DNA of 64,000 nt from Streptococcus sanguinis (GTDB taxonomy: Bacteria; Bacillota; Bacilli; Lactobacillales; Streptococcaceae). The stretch is taken from the NCBI RefSeq assembly GCF_019929225.1, contig NZ_JAHZPA010000001.1, positions 80,805-144,804 of the forward strand, given 5' to 3'. This document shows, in pieces, positions 35,508 to 46,366 of this stretch. Below the pieces are notes generated by a model. That model was not told the DNA's origin. It saw only the letters and a list, made by a program, of their open reading frames with translations, and did no database searches. The translations under genes were made by a program, and so were the position numbers. Numbering within the stretch: position 1 is the stretch's first letter; every line of letters begins with the position of its first letter.

Positions 35508-36458
35508 ATGGCTTTTTGGGATGATGTTGTTAAAGGATCTGGTGACTTAGCCAATGGGACTGTTAAAGCAGTAAGAAATGGTTTTAATGCTACTACTAAA
35601 GCTGTCGGAGATGTTACAGGGAGCGCTGGTAAAGAGATTGATAAGGTGGTTAATGGGGCTAAGGGTAAATTTGATGCGAAGCCAGAAGAAGTGGCCATGC
35701 AAGTCTTAGAGCAAGTCTCCAAGCTTCCAGTAGTTAAAGTTGATAGAAATCAATTTTTAATGGATAAATTTGGCAAAGGTTTAAGTCAAGAAGAAGTAGG
35801 GAAATTATTAGCTGATGGTCCTGTAAATATTGTTTCCAAGGATAAATTGGACAAAGCTGCAAAGGCTTGTATTATGGATAATGTCCTATTATCAAGTGGA
35901 GCTTCTGTTCTTGCTGGTTTACCAGGAGGAATTGCTATGGCTGTGACCATACCAGCAGATGTTGCTCAATATTATGCCATGGCTTTAAAATTAGCTCAAG
36001 AACTAGGTTATATCTACGGCTTCCAATATTTGTGGTCTGAAAAGGATAAATTAACAGAAGAAGCCCAAAATACGTTGCTATTGTATCTGGGTGTTATGTT
36101 AGGTGTCTCTGGAACAGGTGCGTTACTGAGAGCTGGAGGCGTGGCGATTGGAAAACAGGCACTCAAGTCAATTCCACAAAAAGCTTTAACAAAAACCTTG
36201 TATTATCCAATTTTGAAAAAAGTATTAAAGGTTTTCGGTATCAGTCTTACAAAGGGAACATTTGCTAAAGGAGTTTCCAAAGTTCTTCCAGTTGTTTCAG
36301 GGGTTATTTCAGGAGGTATCACTTTTGCTACTATGAAACCAATGGGGGAAAACTTGCAAAAAGAACTTTCTAAAATGATTGATTACAATGAAGAACAATA
36401 TGAAAAAGATGTTAAATCAATCCGTAAAGAAGCTGAAGTAATTGAAGATGAGGAATAA
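35508..36458 (+). CDS. EcsC family protein
   Basis: A 316-residue protein, probably membrane associated. The middle and C-terminal parts contain long Gly/Ala-rich hydrophobic stretches: LLSSGASVLAGLPGGIAMAVTIPADVAQYYAMALKLAQELGYIYG resembles the EcsC core. The N-terminal ~50 residues are Gly/Val-rich (KAVRNGFNATTKAVGDVTGS). It looks more AT-rich than neighbouring genes. A small ORF follows after 5 bases. Its role is unknown; the EcsC assignment is by pattern memory. Confidence 0.6.
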   Translation: MAFWDDVVKGSGDLANGTVKAVRNGFNATTKAVGDVTGSAGKEIDKVVNGAKGKFDAKPEEVAMQVLEQVSKLPVVKVDRNQFLMDKFGKGLSQEEVGKLLADGPVNIVSKDKLDKAAKACIMDNVLLSSGASVLAGLPGGIAMAVTIPADVAQYYAMALKLAQELGYIYGFQYLWSEKDKLTEEAQNTLLLYLGVMLGVSGTGALLRAGGVAIGKQALKSIPQKALTKTLYYPILKKVLKVFGISLTKGTFAKGVSKVLPVVSGVISGGITFATMKPMGENLQKELSKMIDYNEEQYEKDVKSIRKEAEVIEDEE

Positions 36459-36463
36459 TTCAA

Positions 36464-36649
36464 TTGTCAAAATTTATTATGAAAGTCTTTGCTCTACAAG
36501 TATGGGCTAAAGGTATGAACAAAATATCTAAAGATTTGAATAAACCTAAGGAAATGTCTGTTGGAAAGGCTCTGTTCTATTCATTTACCTTCCCAAAAAT
36601 GATTGGATTGTTTAATTGGATACTAAAGACGAATGATAAGGATAAGTAA
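36464..36649 (+). CDS. Small hypothetical protein downstream of the EcsC-like gene
   Basis: A 61-residue basic protein starting at TTG, 5 bases after the preceding stop, with GAGGA about 10 bases upstream; an internal ATG at 36479 has no site. It contains KALFYSFTFPKMIGLFNWIL, a possible membrane-associated helix, between Lys-rich ends. Probably cotranscribed and coupled with the EcsC-like gene. No family recognised. Confidence 0.5.
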   Translation: MSKFIMKVFALQVWAKGMNKISKDLNKPKEMSVGKALFYSFTFPKMIGLFNWILKTNDKDK

Positions 36650-36764
36650 GATTTAATCAAGTTTTCTCTCTTGCTTTCAATTTTAATTGGCTGCTTAGGC
36701 AATATAAACTTTCTTTCCAAAATCAGCCTTAGTAAACTGCATAGTGATTATTCAGAATAGAAAT

Positions 36765-36796
36765 AAGCCTCATGATGTTCATCTTGAGGTTTTTCT
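36765..36796 (+). terminator. Terminator before lacR
   Basis: CCTCA-T-GATG/CATC-T-TGAGG forms a stem with a T-T mismatch, followed by T5. Confidence 0.75.
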
Positions 36797-36827
36797 AACA
36801 TCCTATACCATATCGCAAACCCTCATT

Positions 36828-36887
36828 TTTGTTTAAAACAAACAAATAATATGGAAAAAAACAGAAAAATGAGTTATAATAAACAAA
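36828..36887 (+). promoter_or_regulatory. lacR promoter with LacR-like half sites
   Basis: TATAAT lies at 36875-36880. The octamer TTTGTTTA (36828-36835) and its complement TAAACAAA (36880-36887) flank it; the same octamer is in the large palindrome upstream of lacA. Autoregulation is plausible. Confidence 0.5.
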
Positions 36888-36911
36888 ACTAGAGTGTAGA
36901 GAGGGAATAGT

Positions 36912-37667
36912 ATGGGTAAAAATCAGAGACAGGATGAAATAATTAGGCTGGTTGATCGAGCTGGGACAGTGACGGTTGCTGAGATTGTAGAGAGTATGAA
37001 GGTCTCCGACATGACGGTTCGACGGGACTTGATTGAGTTGGAAAGTAAAGGGCTGCTGACTCGTGTTCACGGTGGGGCTAAAAGTAATCAGCACCTCAAG
37101 TACAGAGAAATCCCTCATGAAGAGAAGCTTTATCAGAATATCGAGGCCAAGCGGACTGTGGCCAAGAAGGCTGTGGAGCTGATTGAAGATGGCGATACTA
37201 TTTTTCTTGGGCCGGGGACTTCTGTGGAAGTGCTGGCTGAGGAAATCACCAATAAACATCTGCGCGTGATTACCAATTGTCTGCCGATTTTTCGCGATCT
37301 TTTGAAGAAGAAGTCGGATACCTTCAAAGTTTTTCTCCTGGGTGGGGAGATGCGGGAAGCGACTCAAGCCTTTGTCGGCGAGATGACCAATGCCATCATG
37401 GATAAGATGTACTTTACTAAGATGTTTTTCAGCGGCAATGGTATCAAAAATGGTCAGATTATGACCTCTTCTTTTGAAGAAGCCTACACTCAGAAGCTGG
37501 CTTTGGAGCGCTCGTCAGAGTCTTACCTCTTGATTGATTCTTCTAAGATTGGCAAGGAAGATTTCACATCTATCTGTCCTTTGGCTGAGATTACGGCGGT
37601 TATCACAGATCAGATGTTGGAAAATGCTCAGGAAGAACTGGAAGTCTATACCAAGATTATTTCCTAG
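36912..37667 (+). CDS. lacR: Lactose phosphotransferase system repressor (DeoR family)
   Basis: A 251-residue DeoR-type repressor. The N-terminal helix-turn-helix (MKVSDMTVRRDLIELESKGLLTRVHGGA) is followed by a sugar-phosphate sensing domain with FLGPGTSVEVLAE and VITNCLPIF. By family it responds to tagatose-6-phosphate and represses lacABCDTFEG. It is transcribed in the same direction as the operon from its own promoter. Confidence 0.93.
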   Translation: MGKNQRQDEIIRLVDRAGTVTVAEIVESMKVSDMTVRRDLIELESKGLLTRVHGGAKSNQHLKYREIPHEEKLYQNIEAKRTVAKKAVELIEDGDTIFLGPGTSVEVLAEEITNKHLRVITNCLPIFRDLLKKKSDTFKVFLLGGEMREATQAFVGEMTNAIMDKMYFTKMFFSGNGIKNGQIMTSSFEEAYTQKLALERSSESYLLIDSSKIGKEDFTSICPLAEITAVITDQMLENAQEELEVYTKIIS

Positions 37668-37694
37668 TTTATTTTAAATGGATGAAAAAATTAT

Positions 37695-37721
37695 CAAAAA
37701 GCTCTTTTTAGGGCTTTTTTG
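37695..37721 (+). terminator. lacR terminator
   Basis: AAAAAGC-T-C/G-G-GCTTTTT forms a stem ending in a T-run that overlaps the left arm of the lac palindrome. Confidence 0.65.
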
Positions 37722-37766
37722 TTTATTTTAATCATATTTAAAAATATTTTGATTAAAATAAACAAA
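37718..37766. promoter_or_regulatory. Perfect palindrome, candidate LacR operator
   Basis: TTTGTTTATTTTAATC (37718-37733) and its exact reverse complement (37751-37766) are separated by 17 bases, just upstream of the lacA -35. The 16-bp perfect arms and position suit a DeoR-family operator. Confidence 0.65.
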
Positions 37767-37772
37767 AATATG

Positions 37773-37801
37773 TTGACAAAAAACTTTTAAAGGAGTATAG
37801 T
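37773..37801 (+). promoter_or_regulatory. lacA promoter
   Basis: TTGACA (37773-37778), a 17-base spacer and TATAGT (37796-37801) begin 7 bases after the palindrome. Confidence 0.8.
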
Positions 37802-37874
37802 ATACTTATAGGAAACAGAAAGTGTTTTTTATAAACAATATTCTGTGCAAAAAATAAAACAAAGGAGAATGCTC

Positions 37875-38300
37875 ATGGCAATTATTATTGGAGCAGATGC
37901 TGCTGGAAGCAAGCTGAAAGATGTGGTCAAGGATTTTCTCGTCGGAGAAAACTTTGAAGTGGTGGATGTGACGAAAGAAGGTCAAGATTTTGTTGATGTG
38001 ACCCTTGCAGTTGCGGCTGAAGTGAATAAACAAGAGGAAAATCTTGGTATTGTCATTGACGCTTATGGTGCTGGTCCATTTATGGTAGCGACCAAAATCA
38101 AAGGCATGGTAGCGGCGGAAGTCTCAGATGAACGCTCTGCCTACATGACTCGCGGCCATAACAACTCTCGCATGATTACGATGGGAGCTGAAATCGTTGC
38201 TGAAGGGCTGGCTAAGAACATTGCCAAAGGCTTTGTCAATGGTAAATACGATGGCGGCCGTCACCAAATCCGGGTCGACATGCTCAACAAGATGTGCTAA
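37875..38300 (+). CDS. lacA: Galactose-6-phosphate isomerase subunit LacA
   Basis: A 141-residue subunit of the isomerase converting galactose-6-phosphate to tagatose-6-phosphate. It belongs to the RpiB/LacAB fold, with [20 protein letters not shown] and [17 protein letters not shown]. The LacA subunit lacks the classic Cys-containing CGTG motif that LacB keeps. ATG at 37875 has AAAGGAG 7 bases upstream. First gene of the lac operon, 16 bases before lacB. Confidence 0.94.
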   Translation: MAIIIGADAAGSKLKDVVKDFLVGENFEVVDVTKEGQDFVDVTLAVAAEVNKQEENLGIVIDAYGAGPFMVATKIKGMVAAEVSDERSAYMTRGHNNSRMITMGAEIVAEGLAKNIAKGFVNGKYDGGRHQIRVDMLNKMC

Positions 38301-38316
38301 GAAAAGGAGAAATCAA

Positions 38317-38832
38317 ATGAAAATTGCAATTGGATGTGACCATATCGTTACCAATGAAAAAATGGCAGTCTCAGATTTTCTAAAATCAAAAGGTTATGAA
38401 GTTCTTGATTTTGGTACTTATGACCATACTCGTACTCACTACCCAATCTTTGGTAAAAAAGTAGGGGAGGCAGTCGTTAGTGGACAAGCTGATCTTGGTG
38501 TTTGTATCTGTGGTACAGGTGTCGGTATCAACAACGCTGTAAATAAAGTTCCTGGTGTTCGTTCAGCTTTGGTACGTGACATGACTTCAGCTCTCTATGC
38601 TAAGGAAGAACTCAACGCCAATGTTATCGGTTTTGGCGGAAAAATCACTGGTGAGCTCCTTATGTGTGACATCATCGAAGCTTTCATTCATGCGGAGTAC
38701 AAGCCAACTGAAGAAAATAAAAAATTGATCGCAAAAATTGAGCACGTTGAGACTCACAATGCTCATCAAACAGATGCCAACTTCTTTACAGAATTTCTTG
38801 AAAAATGGGATCGTGGAGAGTACCACGATTAG
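38317..38832 (+). CDS. lacB: Galactose-6-phosphate isomerase subunit LacB
   Basis: A 171-residue catalytic partner of Lac[16 protein letters not shown] and [26 protein letters not shown] are the RpiB-type active-site motifs. ATG at 38317 has AAAAGGAG upstream; a frame extending back into lacA is open but is only overlap. Confidence 0.95.
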   Translation: MKIAIGCDHIVTNEKMAVSDFLKSKGYEVLDFGTYDHTRTHYPIFGKKVGEAVVSGQADLGVCICGTGVGINNAVNKVPGVRSALVRDMTSALYAKEELNANVIGFGGKITGELLMCDIIEAFIHAEYKPTEENKKLIAKIEHVETHNAHQTDANFFTEFLEKWDRGEYHD

Positions 38833-38844
38833 TGAGGTAGCTAG

Positions 38845-39774
38845 ATGATTCTTACAGTGACCATGAATCCTTCTATCGATATTTCCTATCTCTTAGAAGA
38901 ATTGAAAATTGATACTGTTAATCGTGTTGCAGAAGTCAGTAAAACAGCAGGCGGAAAGGGTCTCAACGTAACCAGGGTCTTGGCAGAAATTGGAGATAAT
39001 GTTGCTGCGACGGGCCTGATTGGTGGGACTAATGGAGAGTTCTTATTACAAAACCTTCATCCTAATGTTAGACAATGCTTTTATAACATTTCGGGAGATA
39101 CGAGAAACTGTATTGCTATCTTACACGAAGGTAAGCAAACAGAAATCCTAGAAGCCGGTCCGACTATTACAGCGGATGAGGCAAATGGTTTTTTACATCA
39201 TTTTAAATCATTAATGGAATCAGCTGAGGTAGTTAGTATCTCGGGAAGTCTACCAACTGGTTTACCTGTTGAATATTATATTCAATTGGTTGAAATTGCT
39301 AATCAAGCTGGCAATAAGGTGGTGTTGGATTGCTCTGGAGCAGCTCTGGAAGCTGTACTCAAATCAGATGTGAAGCCAACTGCCATCAAACCTAATAATG
39401 AGGAACTTTCTCAGTTATTGGGCCGCGATGTTTCAAAAGATTTGGGTGAGTTAAAAGCTGTTCTTTCAGAACCGCTATTTGAAGGAATCGAGTGGATCAT
39501 CGTATCTCTTGGTGCAGACGGAGCTTTTGCCAAACACTGGGACACTTTCTATAAAGTAGATATTCCTAAAATCCAAGTAGTCAATCCAGTTGGCTCTGGC
39601 GACTCAACTGTTGCAGGAATTTCTTCAGCCTTGAGTCATCAAGCGGATGATGTTTCTCTGCTCAAAAAAGCGAACGTTCTCGGCATGCTCAATGCCCAAG
39701 AAAAAATGACCGGTCATGTCAATGTTGAAAACTACGACGGCCTATACAATCAAATCACAGTAAAAGAGGTATAA
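38845..39774 (+). CDS. lacC: Tagatose-6-phosphate kinase
   Basis: A 309-residue PfkB-family kinase making tagatose-1,6-bisphosphate. [46 protein letters not shown] and the C-terminal [13 protein letters not shown] with the catalytic Asp are present. It begins 12 bases after lacB. Confidence 0.95.
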   Translation: MILTVTMNPSIDISYLLEELKIDTVNRVAEVSKTAGGKGLNVTRVLAEIGDNVAATGLIGGTNGEFLLQNLHPNVRQCFYNISGDTRNCIAILHEGKQTEILEAGPTITADEANGFLHHFKSLMESAEVVSISGSLPTGLPVEYYIQLVEIANQAGNKVVLDCSGAALEAVLKSDVKPTAIKPNNEELSQLLGRDVSKDLGELKAVLSEPLFEGIEWIIVSLGADGAFAKHWDTFYKVDIPKIQVVNPVGSGDSTVAGISSALSHQADDVSLLKKANVLGMLNAQEKMTGHVNVENYDGLYNQITVKEV

Positions 39775-39777
39775 AGA

Positions 39778-40758
39778 ATGGTATTAACAGAACAAAAACG
39801 CAAGTACATGGAAAAACTCTCTGATGAGAATGGCATCATTTCTGCCTTGGCATTTGACCAACGCGGTGCTTTGAAACGCCTCATGGCTCAACACCAGGAA
39901 GCAGAACCAACAGTAGCTCAAATGGAAGAACTGAAAGTTTTGGTCGCAGAAGAGTTAACTCCTTATGCTTCATCTATGTTGCTGGATCCTGAGTATGGAC
40001 TGCCTGCTACTAAGGCTTTGGACAAGAATGCTGGCTTGCTATTGGCCTATGAAAAGACAGGCTACGATACTTCTAGCACCAAGCGCCTGCCAGACTGTCT
40101 GGATGTTTGGTCTGCAAAACGCATCAAAGAACAAGGCGCGGATGCAGTGAAATTCCTCCTTTACTATGATGTAGACAGCTCTGAAGAACTCAACCAGCAA
40201 AAGCAGGCTTATATCGAGCGTGTGGGTTCTGAGTGTGTGGCAGAAGATATTCCTTTCTTCCTTGAAATCTTGGCTTACGATGAAAAGATTGCGGATGCTT
40301 CCAGCGCTGAATACGCAAAAGTGAAACCTCATAAGGTTATCGGTGCCATGAAGGTCTTCTCAGATCCACGTTTCAATATTGATGTCTTGAAAGTGGAAGT
40401 TCCAGTCAATGTTAAATATGTTGAAGGTTTTGGTGACGGTGAAGTGGTGCATACTAAAGAACAAGCTGCAGCTTTCTTCAAGGAACAGGATGAGGCGACT
40501 AACCTGCCATACATCTACTTGAGTGCGGGTGTATCTGCGAAACTTTTCCAAGAAACACTTGTGTTTGCTCATGAGTCAGGTGCTAACTTCAACGGCGTTC
40601 TTTGCGGACGGGCGACTTGGGCTGGCAGCGTCAAAGACTACATTGAGCAAGGTGAAGAAGCAGCTCGCAAGTGGCTCCGTACAACAGGATTTGAAAATAT
40701 TGATGAGCTCAACAAGGTTCTTCAAAAAACAGCTACCTCTTGGAAAGAAAGAGCCTAA
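39778..40758 (+). CDS. lacD: Tagatose 1,6-diphosphate aldolase
   Basis: A 326-residue class I aldolase that yields dihydroxyacetone phosphate and glyceraldehyde-3-phosphate. [24 protein letters not shown] (Schiff-base Lys region) and [10 protein letters not shown] are characteristic of LacD. It is 3 bases after lacC and ends the catabolic half of the operon. In S. pyogenes a LacD paralogue is also a regulator; nothing here indicates that role. Confidence 0.95.
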   Translation: MVLTEQKRKYMEKLSDENGIISALAFDQRGALKRLMAQHQEAEPTVAQMEELKVLVAEELTPYASSMLLDPEYGLPATKALDKNAGLLLAYEKTGYDTSSTKRLPDCLDVWSAKRIKEQGADAVKFLLYYDVDSSEELNQQKQAYIERVGSECVAEDIPFFLEILAYDEKIADASSAEYAKVKPHKVIGAMKVFSDPRFNIDVLKVEVPVNVKYVEGFGDGEVVHTKEQAAAFFKEQDEATNLPYIYLSAGVSAKLFQETLVFAHESGANFNGVLCGRATWAGSVKDYIEQGEEAARKWLRTTGFENIDELNKVLQKTATSWKERA

Positions 40759-40787
40759 AATTTGTTAAAAAATAAATAAAGTAAGGG

Positions 40788-40816
40788 TTTACATTCTGAG
40801 ACTGATATGCTATAAT
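40788..40816 (+). promoter_or_regulatory. Internal promoter before lacT
   Basis: TTTACA (40788-40793) and TATAAT (40811-40816) are 17 bases apart, giving the lacTFEG half its own start. Confidence 0.75.
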
Positions 40817-40834
40817 GAAGTCAGGAATTGAATA

Positions 40835-40867
40835 GGGTGAGCGTTACTAAGTTGGATTAGGCGTGAC
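40835..40867 (+). promoter_or_regulatory. RAT antiterminator site for LacT
   Basis: The segment GGGTGAGCGTTACTAAG followed by GGATTAGGCGTGACC resembles BglG-family RAT hairpins and overlaps the first bases of the terminator stem, as the antitermination model requires. Confidence 0.7.
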
Positions 40868-40919
40868 CGCAAATAAATTGAGGGAAGATATAGCCTCGGT
40901 TTGTTTGTGGTCTTTTTGT
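40865..40919 (+). terminator. LacT-controlled terminator upstream of lacT
   Basis: A 19-bp stem (40865-40883 with 40894-40912, three G-U pairs) starting GACCGCAAATAAA is followed by five T. It overlaps the RAT by 3 bases. Confidence 0.85.
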
Positions 40920-40954
40920 TTTGCCAGAACCCTAGAAAATGAAGAGGAGGAGAT

Positions 40955-41788
40955 ATGTATCGAATCATACATCCTATGAACAACAATGTTGCTCTAGCCA
41001 AACATGAAAATGGTGAAGAGGTTGTTCTGATTGGCAGTGGCATAGCTTTTAATAAAAAGAAGGGTGATATCGTTCTGGAAAGTAAGATTGAGAAAATCTT
41101 TCGCCTAAGAACGGAAGAGTCTAAAGAAAACTTTGTGGCCTTGCTCAAAGATGTTCCGCTGGACTTTATCACAGTGACTTATGATGTGATTGATACCCTT
41201 TCTAAGAAGTATGATTACCCTGTCCAGGAGTATATCTATGTCACGCTGACGGATCACATCTACTGTTCTTATCAGGCTGTGCAGCAGGGGCGGTACAAGG
41301 AGAGTGATCTGCCGGATGCTTCGGACAAATACCCTGTCCCTTATCAGATTGCCCAGGAAGCAGTAGCGATATACCGCGAGCGGTTGTTAGATCATTTCCC
41401 GAGCGACGAGGTCAATCGTATTGCCTATCACTTTATCAATGCTGAAGGGGAGACCAATCCCGAGGGGCAAAGTCACTTGGGCAGGCGAAAAGATATTCTG
41501 GCTGCAGTTGAGGCAGAGCTGAAGAAAAATGGCATTAAAAGAAGTGCAGAAAACAGCAACTTTTATGACCGTTTTATGATTCACCTGAACTACTTTTTGG
41601 ACTATCTGGACAGAAGCCGTGATGACAATGTTTCCCTGCTGGAAATGGAAAGTCAGATTCAGATGACCTACCCTCAAGCCTATCAGGTCGGAAGTGATAT
41701 TTACCACATCATTGCCCAGAAGACGGGAATTGATCTCTACCGCAGCGAACGGGTCTACCTAGTGCTGCATATTCAACGCCTTTTATAA
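40955..41788 (+). CDS. lacT: Transcription antiterminator LacT (BglG family)
   Basis: A 277-residue RNA-binding antiterminator. The N-terminal CAT domain (MYRIIHPMNNNVALAKHENGEEVVLIGSG) binds the RAT. Two PRD domains follow, with regulatory histidines in TLTDHIYC and AYHFINAEGE and, in the second, MIHLNYFLDYL and LVLHIQRLL. PTS-dependent phosphorylation of the PRDs is the known control. It lies between lacD and lacF and controls lacTFEG through the terminator upstream. Confidence 0.94.
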   Translation: MYRIIHPMNNNVALAKHENGEEVVLIGSGIAFNKKKGDIVLESKIEKIFRLRTEESKENFVALLKDVPLDFITVTYDVIDTLSKKYDYPVQEYIYVTLTDHIYCSYQAVQQGRYKESDLPDASDKYPVPYQIAQEAVAIYRERLLDHFPSDEVNRIAYHFINAEGETNPEGQSHLGRRKDILAAVEAELKKNGIKRSAENSNFYDRFMIHLNYFLDYLDRSRDDNVSLLEMESQIQMTYPQAYQVGSDIYHIIAQKTGIDLYRSERVYLVLHIQRLL

Positions 41789-41836
41789 TAGAAAATAATA
41801 ATAAAATTTTACATAAGAATACAAGGAGGATCTCTC

Positions 41837-42154
41837 ATGAATAGAGAAGAAGTAACATTGCTCGGTTTTGAAATTGTAGCCTACGCTGGTGACGCTCGCT
41901 CCAAGCTTCTGGAAGCTTTGAAAGCCGCAGAGGCTGGGGATTTTGCTAAGGCAGATGCCTTGGTAGAAGAAGCCAATAGCTGCATCGCTGAAGCTCACCA
42001 CGCTCAGACCAGTCTCTTGACAAAAGAAGCTGCTGGTGAGGACTTGGCTTACAGCGTGACCATGATGCACGGTCAAGATCACTTAATGACTACTATTTTG
42101 CTAAAAGACATGATGCACCATTTGATTGAACTATACAAAAGAGGAGTAAAATAA
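41837..42154 (+). CDS. lacF: Lactose PTS EIIA component
   Basis: A 105-residue IIA of the lactose/cellobiose family. It has [23 protein letters not shown], the phosphorylated His in [14 protein letters not shown] (near residue 56, 57 or 78 by family numbering) and HGQDHLMT. The last base is shared with the lacE start (TAATG). Confidence 0.94.
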   Translation: MNREEVTLLGFEIVAYAGDARSKLLEALKAAEAGDFAKADALVEEANSCIAEAHHAQTSLLTKEAAGEDLAYSVTMMHGQDHLMTTILLKDMMHHLIELYKRGVK

Positions 42155-43860
42155 TGAACAAACTCATCGGACTTATTGAGAAAGGGAAGCCTTTCTTTGA
42201 GAAGATTTCTCGGAATATCTATCTCCGTGCTATTCGGGATGGCTTTATCGCTGGTATGCCAGTCATCCTCTTCTCATCTATCTTTATCTTGATTGCCTAT
42301 GTGCCAAATGCTTGGGGCTTCCACTGGTCTAAGGATATTGAAACTTTCCTAATGACCCCTTATAGCTACTCGATGGGGATTCTGGCTTTCTTTGTGGGTG
42401 GGACCACTGCAAAGGCTTTGACAGACTCTGTCAACCGCGACCTGCCTGCGACAAACCAGATTAACTTCTTGTCTACTATGCTGGCTTCTATGGTCGGCTT
42501 CCTCCTCATGGCGGCTGAACCTGCCAAGGAAGGTGGCTTCCTAACTGCCTTCATGGGAACCAAAGGTCTTTTGACAGCCTTTATCGCTGCCTTTGTGACC
42601 GTTAATGTCTACAAGGTTTGTGTGAAAAATAATGTCACCATTCGTATGCCAGAAGAAGTTCCACCAAATATTTCTCAAGTATTTAAAGACTTGATTCCAT
42701 TTACTGTCTCAGTCGTTCTGCTCTACGGTTTGGAACTGCTTGTTAAAGCAAGTCTGGGAGTGACGGTTGCTGAATCCATCGGAACACTTCTCGCTCCGCT
42801 TTTCTCAGCGGCAGATGGCTATCTGGGAATCACACTTATCTTTGGTGCTTATGCTTTCTTCTGGTTTGTGGGAATTCACGGTCCGTCTATCGTTGAGCCT
42901 GCCATTGCTGCCATTACTTATGCCAATATCGATGCCAACTTGGCTCTGGTACAAGCTGGTCAGCATGCGGATAAGGTCATCACTTCTGGTACTCAAATGT
43001 TCATCGTTACCATGGGTGGTACTGGTGCGACCTTGATTGTTCCATTCCTCTTCATGTGGATCTGTAAGTCCGAGCGTAACCGTGCAATTGGACGGGCATC
43101 TGTTGTCCCAACTTTCTTTGGTGTCAATGAGCCTATTCTCTTTGGAGCACCAATCGTTCTGAATCCGATTTTCTTTATTCCTTTTATCTTTGCACCTATC
43201 GCAAACGTATGGATTTTCAAATTCTTTGTTGATGCCTTAAACATGAACTCTTTCTCAGCCAACCTTCCTTGGGTGACACCTGGACCTCTGGGAATTGTGC
43301 TGGGTACGAACTTCCAGCTTCTGTCCTTTGTTCTTGCAGCCCTCCTTGTCGTAGTAGATGTAATTATTTACTATCCATTTGTCAAGGTTTACGACGAACA
43401 AATCCTAGAAGAAGAACGTTCCGGCAAAGCTAACGATGCTCTTAAAGAAAAGGTAGCAGCTAACTTTAATACTGCTAAAGCGGAGGCTATCCTTGAAAAA
43501 GCAGGAGTGGATGAAGAAGCTCCAGCGCAAAACAATATTAGCGAAGAAACCAATGTTCTGGTGCTCTGTGCAGGCGGTGGTACTAGTGGATTGCTGGCCA
43601 ACGCTTTGAATAAAGCAGCAGCTGAATACAATGTTCCTGTCAAAGCAGCAGCTGGCGGCTACGGTGCTCACCGTGAAATGCTGCCTGAGTTTGACCTGGT
43701 TATCCTGGCTCCTCAAGTTGCCTCCAACTTTGAAGACATGAAGGCGGAAACAGATAAATTAGGCATCAAGCTAGCTAAGACTGAAGGTGGCCAATACATC
43801 AAACTCACCCGTGATGGCAAAGGAGCACTGGCCTTCGTTCAGGAGCAATTTAACAACTAA
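42154..43860 (+). CDS. lacE: Lactose PTS EIICB component
   Basis: A 568-residue fused permease and phosphotransfer protein. Residues ~1-415 form the IIC channel ([51 protein letters not shown]). A linker leads to the IIB domain (~465-568) whose phosphocysteine is in [18 protein letters not shown]. It imports and phosphorylates lactose. A long hairpin separates it from lacG. Confidence 0.95.
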   Translation: MNKLIGLIEKGKPFFEKISRNIYLRAIRDGFIAGMPVILFSSIFILIAYVPNAWGFHWSKDIETFLMTPYSYSMGILAFFVGGTTAKALTDSVNRDLPATNQINFLSTMLASMVGFLLMAAEPAKEGGFLTAFMGTKGLLTAFIAAFVTVNVYKVCVKNNVTIRMPEEVPPNISQVFKDLIPFTVSVVLLYGLELLVKASLGVTVAESIGTLLAPLFSAADGYLGITLIFGAYAFFWFVGIHGPSIVEPAIAAITYANIDANLALVQAGQHADKVITSGTQMFIVTMGGTGATLIVPFLFMWICKSERNRAIGRASVVPTFFGVNEPILFGAPIVLNPIFFIPFIFAPIANVWIFKFFVDALNMNSFSANLPWVTPGPLGIVLGTNFQLLSFVLAALLVVVDVIIYYPFVKVYDEQILEEERSGKANDALKEKVAANFNTAKAEAILEKAGVDEEAPAQNNISEETNVLVLCAGGGTSGLLANALNKAAAEYNVPVKAAAGGYGAHREMLPEFDLVILAPQVASNFEDMKAETDKLGIKLAKTEGGQYIKLTRDGKGALAFVQEQFNN

Positions 43861-43870
43861 TTTGTTAGTT

Positions 43871-43939
43871 CATTTGAGGTGAAGCAAAGTTCAATTCCCC
43901 TGTTATTTACGTATTTACTTACTTGTTTCACCTCAAATG
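43871..43939 (+). repeat. Large intercistronic inverted repeat between lacE and lacG
   Basis: CATTTGAGGTGAAGCAA (from 43871) and TTGTTTCACCTCAAATG (to 43939) form a ~17-bp stem with one G-U pair around a ~33-base loop. It lacks a T-run, so it looks like an RNA processing or stability element rather than a terminator. Confidence 0.8.
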
Positions 43940-43946
43940 CTATTGA

Positions 43947-45365
<1,419 letters not shown>

Positions 45366-45371
45366 AAAAGC

Positions 45372-45421
45372 AAAACTCCCATCCTTAGCTAAATGAAATC
45401 GGCTAGGACGGGAGTTTTTTT
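45372..45421 (+). terminator. lac operon terminator
   Basis: AAAACTCCC...AGC/GCT...GGGAGTTTT forms a long imperfect stem followed by seven T. It may also serve the convergent XRE gene. Confidence 0.85.
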
Positions 45422-45629
45422 ATTCTTCATCATCTGTAAATTCTAGGATGTCTCCAGGCTGGCAATCAAGGGCCTGACAGATAGCATTGAGGGTGCTAAA
45501 TCGGATAGCCTTGGCCTTGCCCGTTTTGAGAATGGAAAGGTTGGCGTTTGTGATACCGATGATATCGGCCAGTTCACCCAGTTTCATCTTTTTCTTGGCC
45601 AGCTGGACATCAAGATTAACGATAATCAT
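45420..45629 (-). CDS. Small XRE-family transcriptional regulator
   Basis: A 69-residue Cro/CI helix-turn-helix protein: LAKKKMKLGELADIIGITNANLSILKTGKAKAIRFSTLNAICQALDCQPGDIL covers nearly all of it. It lies 12 bases after a DUF2975 gene on the same strand. The XRE-DUF2975 pair is a recurrent two-gene unit in Firmicutes in which the membrane protein may modulate the regulator; targets are unknown. Confidence 0.85.
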   Translation of the reverse strand: MIIVNLDVQLAKKKMKLGELADIIGITNANLSILKTGKAKAIRFSTLNAICQALDCQPGDILEFTDDEE

Positions 45630-45641
45630 GATAGCAGCCTC

Positions 45642-46169
45642 CTAGATGGTAAATTCATTCTCTTCAGCTATATCAATCCCCTTTTCCAGAATTTTCATCA
45701 TCAGCCAAATAATCAGAGCACCCAAGAGAGGTGTAAAGCTCATACTGGCGTTAAAAGAGAAGGGGAGGGTGATGGGATTGCCTGATGCAGCAACCTTGAC
45801 GGAAAGAAAGGTCAGAGCCAGAAAGACTTTCCATGCCTTATCAGCTAGTTGCGTGTTTGATGAATCAAAAATCTTTCCACCAATCAAATTTTTGATGAAA
45901 TTACGAGCAAGATAGATGAGATAAATAGTCAAAGAAGCTGTGAGAAGATTTATAACAAAGGCTAGAATACTCCACCAATTTGAAAATTCAACTGAGGGCA
46001 GAAATTGAACATTGAGCGTTATTCCCAACCTGTCGGAAAGACCGGTGTAAGAAATCACACTTAGGATAGTAAGAAACACCAGAATAGCAGCATAACCCAC
46101 TATGATAAGGTTTAATAGAGTAACAATATCTTTGAGTAAAGAGTTATTTTTTAATTCAATCTTTTTCAT
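45642..46169 (-). CDS. DUF2975 membrane protein
   Basis: A 175-residue protein with four hydrophobic segments (about residues 15-40, 65-90, 108-130 and 140-165) and the DUF2975-like IYLIYLARNFIKNLIGGKIFDSSNTQLADKAWKVF region. It has a GAGGT site and a TATAAT (minus, 46227-46232). It probably works with the XRE regulator downstream. Function unknown. Confidence 0.8.
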   Translation of the reverse strand: MKKIELKNNSLLKDIVTLLNLIIVGYAAILVFLTILSVISYTGLSDRLGITLNVQFLPSVEFSNWWSILAFVINLLTASLTIYLIYLARNFIKNLIGGKIFDSSNTQLADKAWKVFLALTFLSVKVAASGNPITLPFSFNASMSFTPLLGALIIWLMMKILEKGIDIAEENEFTI

Positions 46170-46332
46170 GATGCTTACCTCTATCGAAAATCAGCCGGCA
46201 GTAGATTTTCTTTTCCTTTTATTCTTATTATAATCTATTTTTTATTGTATTTCAAGAAAAATATATCGAAAAACGATAAAAAACAAAAACAAATTTCCTT
46301 CTATCATAAAAGTAATTCCTTATTTTTTATGC

Positions 46333-46338
46333 TATACT
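46333..46338 (+). promoter_or_regulatory. Extended -10 promoter of the mini-ORF
   Basis: TGCTATACT is an extended -10 located ~30 bases before the 9-codon ORF. Confidence 0.5.
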
Positions 46339-46366
46339 GTTTTCAAATTAATTCAAGGAGGAAAAA

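Noticed and set aside
36795..37367. 190-codon frame antisense to lacR
   Set aside because: Overlaps a clear lacR gene on the other strand, has no family features and no ribosome site.
37808..37830. Possible cre site after the lacA promoter (AGAAAGTGTTTTTTA-like)
   Set aside because: It lacks the central CG and the conserved 3' half of the cre consensus.
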